NCBI GenBank assembly: GCA_944325075.1
Contig: CALUYU010000023.1
Coordinates: 1-35,072, forward strand
Length of the DNA: 35,072 nt
Reading direction: 5' to 3'
Source of the DNA: Candidatus Gastranaerophilales bacterium
Lineage (GTDB): Bacteria > Cyanobacteriota > Vampirovibrionia > Gastranaerophilales > Gastranaerophilaceae
The position numbers and the translations under genes are program-made. The notes beneath the pieces are model-generated. The model was not told where the DNA came from and did no database searches. It was given only the letters and a program-made list of their open reading frames with translations. Shown piece by piece: positions 14,863 through 21,771 of the stretch. Position 1 is the stretch's first letter. Each line of letters starts with the position of its first letter.

Positions 14863-15564
14863 ATGAGAAAAGATCGAAAAAATGATGAGTTAAGAAAAAT
14901 AAAATTTACTAAAAATTTCACTAAACACGCGGCCGGCTCAGTTCTTGTTGAATTCGGGGACACAAAAGTTATAACAACAGCCTCTATAGAAGAAGGAAAG
15001 CCTAAATGGATGGATAAAAATGATCCAAGAGGTTGGTTAACCGCAGAATATTCACTATTGCCATCATCGACAAATACCCGATGCCAAAGAGAAAGAACCA
15101 AAATTTCCGGACGAACCCAGGAAATTCAAAGACTAATCGGACGCAGCTTAAGAGCTTGTTTTGATCTGACCAAAATTTCGGACTTAACAATAACCATTGA
15201 CGCGGATGTTATTCAGGCTGACGGAGGAACCAGAACAGCCAGCATATGCGGAGGGTTTATCGCACTCAAACTTGCAGTTGACAAGCTTCTTGAAGACGGT
15301 ATTATAAAAGAAAACCCTATAATTGAGCCAATTGCTGCTGTTTCTGCTGGAATAATCAATGATGAAGTAAGGCTTGATCTTAATTATGAAGAAGATTCCC
15401 ATGCCAGAGTCGACAGCAATATTGTACTTACCAAAAGCGGAAAAATTATAGAATTTCAAACTACTGCAGAGGGTGAACCGTATGAATATCAACAAATGCT
15501 CAATATTTTTGATACTGCCAAAAAGGGAATTGATCAAATTATTGAAATGTATGATATGATTTAG
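14863..15564 (+). CDS. rph: Ribonuclease PH
   Basis: RNase PH is a phosphorolytic 3'-5' exoribonuclease that trims tRNA 3' ends to near CCA, releasing nucleoside diphosphates. It forms a hexamer ring. The 233 residues show the typical features: GSVLVEFGDTKVITTASIEE (about 25-44), GWLTAEYSLLPSSTNTR (about 57-73), SGRTQEIQRLIGRSLRA (about 81-97), DADVIQADGGTRTASI (about 113-128) and HARVDSNIVLT near 180. Length is slightly short of the usual 237-245 residues. AAGGA precedes the ATG. Confidence 0.96.
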   Translation: MRKDRKNDELRKIKFTKNFTKHAAGSVLVEFGDTKVITTASIEEGKPKWMDKNDPRGWLTAEYSLLPSSTNTRCQRERTKISGRTQEIQRLIGRSLRACFDLTKISDLTITIDADVIQADGGTRTASICGGFIALKLAVDKLLEDGIIKENPIIEPIAAVSAGIINDEVRLDLNYEEDSHARVDSNIVLTKSGKIIEFQTTAEGEPYEYQQMLNIFDTAKKGIDQIIEMYDMI

Positions 15565-15604
15565 TATAATAAAATCATATCCGCAAAAAAAGAAAGGAGA
15601 ATAT

Positions 15605-15946
15605 ATGAAAAAGTTATTGATCTCATCTATGGTGTTTACAGTTATGCTTACGCCGGCAGCCATTGCCGCAACTTCCGATACCGGCACAACTTACACAGAA
15701 AAATTTATACAAAAACATACACAAAAATTAGTTGATACTGAAAAGAAACTCCAGGAACAACAAAAAGCTAACCAGGAAGCCGCTGAAGCTAAACGCCAGG
15801 CAAATCAGGAAGCTTGGGAACAGAAAAAACAAGAGTGGAAAGACCAGCAGGAACAAAAACAAGCTGAAAATGAGAAAAATAAACAAGAACTTCAGCAAAA
15901 AATTCAAAAGAAAAAACAAGCTTGGAAAGATTTGATATCTGAATAA
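15605..15946 (+). CDS. Secreted Gln/Lys-rich coiled-coil protein
   Basis: This 113-residue protein has a signal peptide (MKKLLISSMVFTVMLTPAAIAA, cleavage near 22), then an almost continuous charged helix rich in Lys, Gln, Glu and Ala with heptad-like spacing, ending with KKKQAWKDLISE. It is probably a periplasmic coiled coil. It is not of a family I can name. AAAGGAG precedes the ATG. Its downstream neighbour has the same plan (signal peptide, K/Q/A-rich helix, WKEL near the end), so the two are likely tandem paralogs. Confidence 0.72.
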   Translation: MKKLLISSMVFTVMLTPAAIAATSDTGTTYTEKFIQKHTQKLVDTEKKLQEQQKANQEAAEAKRQANQEAWEQKKQEWKDQQEQKQAENEKNKQELQQKIQKKKQAWKDLISE

Positions 15947-15958
15947 GGAGTCTGAATA

Positions 15959-16284
15959 ATGAAAAAACGTTAGTATTGTTAATGACCGCTGCAATAATGT
16001 CTTCTGGCACTGTTCTTGCAGCAAATACGCAGGAAGGCCCGGTTACAAGGTGGTTGAACAAAACCACATCAAAAATTTCTAAAACAGAGCAATCAAGCTA
16101 TCAAAAAGCTCAGGAGAAAAAACAAAAGGCTGAAGCAAAGAAAAAGAAAGCCCAGGCTAAAAAGGCTGCAAAAGAAAAAAAATTGGCAGCTAAAAAAGCT
16201 GAAAACCAGAAAAAACAAGCTCAGAAGAAAAAACAAGTGGAAACTAAAAAGAAACAATGGAAAGAACTATTTACTTTTGATTAA
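15959..16284 (+). pseudogene. Secreted Lys-rich coiled-coil paralog, frameshifted in a poly-A run
   Basis: AGGAG (15946-15950) stands eight bases before an ATG at 15959, but ATG-AAA-AAA-CGT-TAG stops at codon 5. With seven A's instead of six, the frame would continue as a proper signal peptide (MKKTLVLLMTAAIMSS, then GTVLAAN) into a Lys/Ala/Gln-rich coiled coil ending KKQWKELFTFD. The open part runs from about 15976 to 16284, and its first in-frame start (TTG) lacks a Shine-Dalgarno. It may be a recent pseudogene, a gene rescued by slippage on the A run, or a sequencing error. It is paralogous to the gene at 15605. Confidence 0.7.
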
Positions 16285-16313
16285 TATCATAATAATTCTT
16301 AATAACAATAAAC

Positions 16314-16344
16314 AAAAAGATCGGAGATACATCTCCGATCTTTT
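16314..16344. terminator. Bidirectional terminator between coiled-coil and Spy-like genes
   Basis: AGATCGGAGAT and ATCTCCGATCT form a perfect 11-bp stem with a two-base loop, flanked by A's on the left and T's on the right. It serves the convergent units ending at 16284 and 16376. Confidence 0.85.
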
Positions 16345-16375
16345 GATTTATTGAAAGAATAGTGAATAAACAATA

Positions 16376-16939
16376 TTATTTTTCTTCCATAGGTGGTTTT
16401 GGGCCTTCAAAATCAGGGCCTTGAGGAGGCATTTTTATGAACTGTTTTTTATGGTTTTTCTCAAATTGTTTACGGCCCTCTTCTTTCATTTTTTTCAATT
16501 CTTTTAACTGTTTAGCAGTCAAAATTGATTCAAATTCTTTCATATTTTTTATTTGTATATCACGAGCTTCTTTTTTAAGCGCACGAATTTCTTTTCTTAA
16601 TTGAACAATTTGTTCTGCCTGAGCTTCAGGAGCTAGTTTTGAACGTTTAACAGCATTAATCTCTTCTTTTTTCAACTCTATTTTTTCCATTACAGGTTTA
16701 ATTTCTTCAAATCCTTTTTGGTGAATTTGTTTTGCCTGTTCTTTTTGTGTATCAGTTAATTTTAAACGTTTTTCAAACTCTATGCTCTTGCGATTTTTAG
16801 GAGGATGCTGCATTTTATTGCATGGTTTTTCAATCTTTTGCTCGTCAGTTGCAGCTGTCTGAGTGGCTGTATCTGCCGCAAATACCTGAGAAGACATTGT
16901 TAATGCCAATATTCCTGCTAAAATTAAAACTTTTTTCAT
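16376..16939 (-). CDS. Spy/CpxP-like periplasmic protein (LTxxQ motifs)
   Basis: This 187-residue protein has a signal peptide (MKKVLILAGILALTMSSQVFA, cleavage near 21) and an all-helical mature part with two LTxxQ motifs (LTDTQ near 72 and LTAKQ near 138), the mark of Spy/CpxP-type periplasmic chaperones and of metal sensors such as CnrX and ZraP. PCNKMQHPP near the mature N-terminus and the Met/Pro-rich tail (KMPPQGPDFEGPKPPMEEK) could bind metal. It begins 20 bases after the sigma-factor stop with AAAGG before its ATG, so it belongs to the anti-sigma/sigma operon. It may be the signal receiver or the effector of that system. Confidence 0.82.
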   Translation of the reverse strand: MKKVLILAGILALTMSSQVFAADTATQTAATDEQKIEKPCNKMQHPPKNRKSIEFEKRLKLTDTQKEQAKQIHQKGFEEIKPVMEKIELKKEEINAVKRSKLAPEAQAEQIVQLRKEIRALKKEARDIQIKNMKEFESILTAKQLKELKKMKEEGRKQFEKNHKKQFIKMPPQGPDFEGPKPPMEEK

Positions 16940-16959
16940 GTTTCCGATCCTTTCTTTGT

Positions 16960-17457
16960 TTATAGTAAATCTTCAAGATCTACTGCTAATTGTTTTTTTG
17001 CATTGTAAAGCCTTGATTTGATAGTACCAACGGGACATTTTAGCTTCTTAGCACATTCCTCATAGGTATATCCGTAAACTTCACAATATATAATCACCTC
17101 TCTGAACTTTGGTTTTAGGCGATTGACAGCTTTTGTGATACGTTCCTGTCTGTCATTTCTGATAACTTTAAGCTCCGGAGTTTCTTTATTATCTTTAACG
17201 ACATCAAGTGCTGTATCATCTTCATCCAAAAGCTTTTCGTGTTTTTTTGCTGAAGACTTTAAGTAGTCCTTGGAGACATTTCTCGCAATTGTACCTATCC
17301 AGCTTTTAAGGTTACCTCTTTCTTGATATTTATCAGCATTCTTCCATACCTTTAAATATACTTCCTGCTCCAGATCCTCATTTGATTCTCCGGACACTAA
17401 CCTTATTATCTTTTTCACATGTTCTTTGTTTGCTTCTATAATTTGTTTTAAATCCAT
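16960..17457 (-). CDS. ECF-type RNA polymerase sigma factor
   Basis: This 165-residue protein contains region 2 (DLEQEVYLKVWKNADKYQERGNLKSWIGTIARN, about 29-62) and region 4 with a helix-turn-helix (YTYEECAKKLKCPVGTIKSRLYNAKKQL, about 130-158). Its size fits group 4 (extracytoplasmic function) sigma factors. The ATG shares its first base with the last base of the upstream anti-sigma stop (TAATG), so translation is coupled. Such factors stay bound to their membrane anti-sigma until an envelope signal arrives. Its own target promoter cannot be established from this window. Confidence 0.92.
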   Translation of the reverse strand: MDLKQIIEANKEHVKKIIRLVSGESNEDLEQEVYLKVWKNADKYQERGNLKSWIGTIARNVSKDYLKSSAKKHEKLLDEDDTALDVVKDNKETPELKVIRNDRQERITKAVNRLKPKFREVIIYCEVYGYTYEECAKKLKCPVGTIKSRLYNAKKQLAVDLEDLL

Positions 17458-17801
17458 TAATTCACCATAATCAGGCCGTACGAGTCTACCGGGAACCCAT
17501 AATCTTCTACCGATAAAGTCTGCCCATATAATAATGTATCACGAATATCAGTATTCAGATTTATAATTCCCAAAGTTGATACGCAAAATATAAGAACAAA
17601 AGACGCACAAGCCAACTTTAATTGTGAAACCATACGCCTCTTTTTCTTTAACTGAGGTGCTACTTCCTGTATTAATTCAGAGACTCTTTTCATTTTTTCA
17701 TGCTCTGCTGTACAGTCTTCGCAATCCGCAATGTGTGACAAAAATTCTTTTTCATCACCAAAAATAAATAAACCTTCGTATTTTTTACATTTATCTTTCA
17801 T
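17457..17801 (-). CDS. Membrane anti-sigma factor with zinc-binding (ZAS-like) domain
   Basis: This 114-residue protein shows the HxxxCxxC motif (HIADCEDC, about 25-32) with an upstream conserved Cys (DKCKKYEG), as in zinc-associated anti-sigma domains. One transmembrane helix follows (LACASFVLIFCVSTLGII, about 69-86) and a short outer tail of about 28 residues. It should hold the sigma factor encoded next on the same mRNA. I place the start at 17801, where AGAGG sits eight bases upstream; a longer frame from 17837 would run through a TATAAT box at 17825-17820 on the minus strand. Confidence 0.85.
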   Translation of the reverse strand: MKDKCKKYEGLFIFGDEKEFLSHIADCEDCTAEHEKMKRVSELIQEVAPQLKKKRRMVSQLKLACASFVLIFCVSTLGIINLNTDIRDTLLYGQTLSVEDYGFPVDSYGLIMVN

Positions 17802-17819
17802 TGTTTTAACCTCTATATC

Positions 17820-17825
17820 ATTATA
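17820..17825 (-). promoter_or_regulatory. -10 box of the anti-sigma/sigma/Spy-like operon
   Basis: TATAAT on the minus strand ends 18 bases before the anti-sigma ATG. The predicted start falls at the edge of the Shine-Dalgarno, giving a very short leader. No -35 of good quality is seen, so an ECF-type -35 is possible. Confidence 0.4.
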
Positions 17826-17955
17826 ACGAAAAACCATGTAAAATTGTTCATTTTATTTTTGTATTTTATTTTTTTTGTAATACAATAGAAAAAAATTTGT
17901 AATATTTTTATACAATGTAGCAATTATTTATATTTACTAATTTTATATAGTCGAA

Positions 17956-18519
17956 ATGGGAAACGTCACACAAAACATAAAACCGTGGGCGCAAAAACTT
18001 GAAAATTTTTGCATAAAACTCGGAAAAAATAATAAAGCAACATATCCGGTAATGGCAATAGCATTTGTAAAAGGGATATGTCGTCCTGCATTTACAATGA
18101 TGGACAAGACGGAAAAACCTGATACAAAAAAATACACAGCTTTACGTGAAGGGTTAACTGAACTTATAGCAATTCCAACATACCTTGTATGCGGAGAAGC
18201 CTCAGCCTGGATTGCCAAGAAACTTATAAAAGATCCAGTGGAATCAGCTAAAGCCTCAAAAAATCTTATGTTTATCGGAGTTTGCGGAGCTGCTCTGTTT
18301 GCAATTCCGGCGTTATGTTCCGTGGCGATTAACCCTATTGTAAAAAAGTTTCTAAAAGAAAAAAAAGAAAAAGAATTAGCTGCCCGTCCAGAGGAAAAAC
18401 ATAACAGTGTATTGCAATTTAAACCGGTATTAATACCATTCAATGGCACAAAACGACCTCTTAATACCCCGTACAATAACACATCCGCCAGAATTGGAAT
18501 GAAAGTAGGTGGCGTATGA
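17956..18519 (+). CDS. Membrane protein of unknown function (paralog pair, first member)
   Basis: This 187-residue protein is not of a family I can name. KGICRPAFTMMDKTEKPDTKKYTALREGLTE (about 36-66) aligns with KAIGRPGFILIDNNISTDTKKYAAAKEFLYQ in the next gene, so the two are diverged paralogs. Two hydrophobic segments follow (about 68-85 and 108-130), then a Lys/Glu-rich stretch and a polar tail. It overlaps the next gene by four bases (ATGA), which argues that the two products are made together and may form a complex. No Shine-Dalgarno is visible before the ATG; TTGTAA and TACAAT-like boxes lie upstream in the AT-rich gap. Confidence 0.72.
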   Translation: MGNVTQNIKPWAQKLENFCIKLGKNNKATYPVMAIAFVKGICRPAFTMMDKTEKPDTKKYTALREGLTELIAIPTYLVCGEASAWIAKKLIKDPVESAKASKNLMFIGVCGAALFAIPALCSVAINPIVKKFLKEKKEKELAARPEEKHNSVLQFKPVLIPFNGTKRPLNTPYNNTSARIGMKVGGV

Positions 18520-19145
18520 TTAACCCAATCACAAGCTTTATAACTTCAAACCCTCTTTCTACTATTGCGCAAAGTACAAGTACATCTGTAACAATCGAAA
18601 CAACCATGAAGGCAATAGGTCGTCCTGGCTTTATATTAATAGATAACAATATCTCCACAGACACAAAAAAATATGCGGCCGCCAAAGAATTTTTATATCA
18701 GGCAACCTGTCTTCTTCTGTATGCAACAATTGTTGTACCTTTATTTAAAAACGGAGCATTTAAGCTTGCCCCTAAAATCTTTAAACACAGAGCAGAAGAA
18801 TTTTCTCAATTTGCGAACCCAAAACAATTTGCAGAATACAGAAAATATGCAAAACTTCCATATGAAGACCGCGTAAACAATACTAAAATTGATAAAGTCT
18901 TACCGCCTAAACTTGCGAAATATCTGCATACCGCAAAAGAAACTCCGGAACAGTATGACACAATTAAAGGAACAATTGAAGCCGGAAGCCTTTTAGGATC
19001 CGTAATAGGACTCGCAATATTAGCACCTCAGGTAAGCCATGCTATTATCCATCCGGCGTTGAGACTTATTGGCATGGAAGAACCTAAAAAACATCACTCA
19101 TCTAATGAGAAAATTTCTGAAAAACAAATTAATATCACAGTGTAA
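18516..19145 (+). CDS. Membrane protein of unknown function (paralog pair, second member)
   Basis: This 209-residue protein shares the GRPxFxxxD...DTKKYxAxxE block (about 33-60) with its upstream partner. A hydrophobic segment (QATCLLLYATIVVPLF, about 61-76) follows, then a charged middle of about 90 residues, and a second segment (GSLLGSVIGLAILAPQVSHAII, about 160-181). The C-terminal tail is His/Lys-rich. Its ATG overlaps the previous stop. The plan of conserved block plus two membrane segments is the same in both proteins; the middle region is unique to this one. Function unknown. Confidence 0.72.
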   Translation: MINPITSFITSNPLSTIAQSTSTSVTIETTMKAIGRPGFILIDNNISTDTKKYAAAKEFLYQATCLLLYATIVVPLFKNGAFKLAPKIFKHRAEEFSQFANPKQFAEYRKYAKLPYEDRVNNTKIDKVLPPKLAKYLHTAKETPEQYDTIKGTIEAGSLLGSVIGLAILAPQVSHAIIHPALRLIGMEEPKKHHSSNEKISEKQINITV

Positions 19146-19167
19146 TTAAAACGGAGTTGCTTAGTTT

Positions 19168-19743
19168 ATGAATTCCATAAATATCAGAAAAATAGTAAAT
19201 TTAATGGGGAAACACAGTATTTTAGAGGTTAAACCGAGAAAAGAACTGCCCAAATATTTAATATACTTTAACAGATGGACCAGTAATTATACTCTGGTCA
19301 ACTCAGAAACCGGCAAGTCATTAGGTAAAATGTGTGCAAGACCGGAGGCAATATATGATAATACTTATTATCCGGCGAACCACCCATATTCCTCTTTCTA
19401 TATATCCTCCCTCTGGGTCGATCCCAAACACAGAAGAGAAGGGGTTGGCAAGGCCCTGATAAATCTTGCCAAAGTAGAAAGTTTTCGCCGCGGAGGAGAC
19501 GGAAGGGTTCATCTGATTGCGCAGAAACTTAACGATCAGGAATCAAAACCGCCTCAAATATTTTACAGAAAGCAGGGGTTTACATCTCAGTATAAATGGC
19601 AAATTGCAACAATTGACCGATGCATAATGAACAATGAAGAACTACCCAAAAACATGCGATGGATAACCCCAATGTTTCTTCCTATCAAAAAGATATGCGA
19701 GTATTGCAATATTTTTCGAAATAAAAAATATAATATTAATTAG
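19168..19743 (+). CDS. GNAT-family N-acetyltransferase
   Basis: This 191-residue protein has the GNAT fold signature. ISSLWVDPKHRREGVGKALINLAK (about 75-98) contains the acetyl-CoA pyrophosphate-binding R/Q-x-x-G-x-G/A loop as RREGVGKA, and FYRKQGF (about 131-137) is the typical motif B end. The substrate is unknown. GGAG lies before the ATG, 22 bases after the paralog pair, so it probably belongs to that operon. Its stop overlaps by four bases the stop of the convergent pseudopilin B. Confidence 0.85.
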   Translation: MNSINIRKIVNLMGKHSILEVKPRKELPKYLIYFNRWTSNYTLVNSETGKSLGKMCARPEAIYDNTYYPANHPYSSFYISSLWVDPKHRREGVGKALINLAKVESFRRGGDGRVHLIAQKLNDQESKPPQIFYRKQGFTSQYKWQIATIDRCIMNNEELPKNMRWITPMFLPIKKICEYCNIFRNKKYNIN

Positions 19744-20768
19744 AGATTATAAGGATAGTCATCCTTAAATTCCCAGTTATCTAAAATAATAAGACCTGAA
19801 CAATAATAAGGATTACTTTTGCACTGTTCCAGGTGATAACTTCGAGGTCTCGTATATTCGTTTATATTATAATAAGGTGAAAAACACCTATTTTTTACAT
19901 ATGCATTTCCTGCGTTACAAAATAAAAAGACAAATTGATCTATACCCATTGTATTTGGCTGATTAGAACCATTCACGTCAAAAAGAATATCTATACAACT
20001 ACCAGCCTTTGCGGCCATGAAAGATCCATCTGCAAATTTAATTCCGGGAACAGAAGATAATACTGTAGAAGATGTTTTCCAAGAAAAATCATCTGTTATT
20101 TCACCCTTTACATAAGGTGCAATATATTTTACAATAAAAGTTTTTGCACTATTAGTACTTTCTGCGATAGAGTCGTTTAATTCTTCTTCTGATCCGTCAA
20201 CTATAATTTGAACTTTATCATAATCCCAATAACCGCAAGCTCCATAATCAAGTTCTGCCATCTTTATCGCCTGATTCATTATTGAGTAGAATTTTTTTAA
20301 CCTTGCTGTAGTTGTTGATTCCGTAGTATTGGTCAAAAGTGCAGGCAAAGTCATTGCAGCCACTACTCCGATTATGCCAAGGGTTATTAGAACTTCTGCT
20401 AACGTAAATGCGGGAACTAAGGCCCCTCTTACATGACGCGTCGCTTTCCGAGATGTATAAGAAATAGCTTTTTGTAGGTTGGGGTTTCTACCCCAACAAC
20501 ATTTTAATGTTGGGCTGAAAGCCCAACCTACTTTATCTAATACCTCTTTCCCTGATACAGTGCAGATTGTCGCACATTTTTGACGGTGGCTAGATCCTGA
20601 AATACTCTGCGAGCACCCTCCCTTGTAAGCCTCCTTTTCGTCGGCAACAAGAGGAGCTGCGAGTTCAGGATGACATGGTAAATTTTTATTTACCTTTTCC
20701 ATATGCATCCCACACAGCGACGCGTTATAGGGAAGTCCCTCAGGGACAAACCCCAACCTACATCTCAA
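19740..20768 (-). CDS. Prepilin-type pseudopilin-like protein with repeat-encoded leader (locus B)
   Basis: The prepilin signal FTLAEVLITLGIIG starts at 20408, followed by a conserved hydrophobic helix and a variable body with Cys residues (CGYWDYD, CIDILFDVNG, CFSPYYN, YCSG). The end is DNWEFKDDYPYNL, matching loci A and C. The frame is open for 120 residues before the signal. The only in-frame starts are a TTG at 20768 (a TGA lies just upstream) and ATGs at 20708 and 20702. This leader reads through the long repeat (20585-20675) as CHPELAAPLVADEKEAYKGG and through the double palindrome (20473-20531) as WAFSPTL...WGRNPNL. Parallel leader peptides occur in locus C and in the orphan at 12476-12740. 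The true start is uncertain. Confidence 0.8.
   Translation of the reverse strand: MRCRLGFVPEGLPYNASLCGMHMEKVNKNLPCHPELAAPLVADEKEAYKGGCSQSISGSSHRQKCATICTVSGKEVLDKVGWAFSPTLKCCWGRNPNLQKAISYTSRKATRHVRGALVPAFTLAEVLITLGIIGVVAAMTLPALLTNTTESTTTARLKKFYSIMNQAIKMAELDYGACGYWDYDKVQIIVDGSEEELNDSIAESTNSAKTFIVKYIAPYVKGEITDDFSWKTSSTVLSSVPGIKFADGSFMAAKAGSCIDILFDVNGSNQPNTMGIDQFVFLFCNAGNAYVKNRCFSPYYNINEYTRPRSYHLEQCKSNPYYCSGLIILDNWEFKDDYPYNL
20473..20531. repeat. Double palindrome, second full copy
   Basis: Nearly identical to 12549-12607. The flanks are also alike (AGCTTTTTGTAGG before, CTTTATCTAATAC after). It lies inside the open frame upstream of the pseudopilin B signal. Confidence 0.85.
20585..20675. repeat. 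Long GATCCTGAAA...TCAGGATGACA repeat
   Basis: The ends form the inverted pair AGATCCTGAA/TTCAGGAT. About 60 bases in the loop carry further partial pairing (GAGGAGC, GCTCG). It matches 244-330 with only a few differences. A short version without the loop insert lies at 34856-34890 beside pseudopilin C. Confidence 0.85.
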
Positions 20769-20848
20769 ACCTACAACTTTAAGTCATTAAAGGATAAATC
20801 AAGGCGCACGACTCATAGTGCTTTCTACCCCAAAAATAATTTCAGTCG

Positions 20849-20854
20849 TATAAT
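20849..20854 (+). promoter_or_regulatory. -10 box for the 20881 gene
   Basis: TATAAT 26 bases upstream of the first ATG, just outside the repeat block. No -35 match. Confidence 0.35.
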
Positions 20855-20880
20855 ATTTTCTGTCGTGTAAAAAATAAAAA

Positions 20881-21642
20881 ATGTTCAATCAAATGAATGA
20901 CACATTTTATCCCCTAATATATTATTATGAATACAATATGAGAAATTTTATCAGAGAAATAAGTAAAAAAATTCTGGCTAAACGAAAAGAAAAAGCTCTT
21001 AAAATTTTAAAGGAAAGCGGTACAACTTTTTCAAATCAGACCGGAAAAACAATAATTTCTTCAACTGAAACAGTAAAACTTAATTCTAAAACATTACAAA
21101 TAGTTGAAGAGGTAAAAGAGGCCGTCAAAAATATAAACAAAACAAGCAATAATAATCCGGAAAAACTGATTGACTACATCAGAGCAGAAGGGACAAGGGT
21201 TTATAAACTGCATAATGCAAGCAAAATTTTAGAAAAAATCAATGAACACACCGGATTTCTTTGTGAAATGCAAGGAATAAAAGGGTTATATGTAAATATT
21301 ATTACCGGAACGGGTTTAAGTCTCAATTCTAAACCACTATTTATTATAAGCAGCAATAAAAAAACAGACTATTATGCGCTGCTAAGAGAGTTTTATTTAT
21401 GGTATTCAATGAAAAAATCTCTTCCGGGTTTTGAGTTTAAGACCCAGGAAAAATTCAAAAAATACATAAGGAATATGAATAATCCCGATATAAAACAACT
21501 CTCATATGGAGATATGCTCTCTATACAAGAAGCCATAAACAGAGATAAAGAAGCTAATGAATTTGTAATGGACATAATAAGAGAAAAAGAAGGCAGTGCA
21601 CAGATTCTTGGGAATATTCAAAAAGGCGGGGCAAATATTTAA
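20881..21642 (+). CDS. Protein of unknown function
   Basis: I do not recognise this 253-residue protein. It has no signal peptide or clear membrane span. A basic N-terminal helix (REISKKILAKRKEKALKILKE, about 23-43) is followed by a polar helix-rich part. KILEKINEHTGFLCEMQGIKGLYVNIITGTGLS (about 119-151) may be an alpha/beta domain, followed by ALLREFYLWYSM and a helical C-terminus. The first ATG lies about 20 bases after a predicted transcription start (TATAAT at 20849-20854) with no Shine-Dalgarno. An internal ATG at 20938 (MRNFIREISKK) is the alternative start. Confidence 0.65.
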   Translation: MFNQMNDTFYPLIYYYEYNMRNFIREISKKILAKRKEKALKILKESGTTFSNQTGKTIISSTETVKLNSKTLQIVEEVKEAVKNINKTSNNNPEKLIDYIRAEGTRVYKLHNASKILEKINEHTGFLCEMQGIKGLYVNIITGTGLSLNSKPLFIISSNKKTDYYALLREFYLWYSMKKSLPGFEFKTQEKFKKYIRNMNNPDIKQLSYGDMLSIQEAINRDKEANEFVMDIIREKEGSAQILGNIQKGGANI

Positions 21643-21771
21643 CTGTGAGTTTTATAAGACTTAACGCTTCTTTACAATTTAGCAAAAAAAAAATTTTTCA
21701 AGTATTATATAGATAAATTTTCCTGTTATTATAATAATTATTATTTAAATAAATAGGGGTAAAGTATTCTA

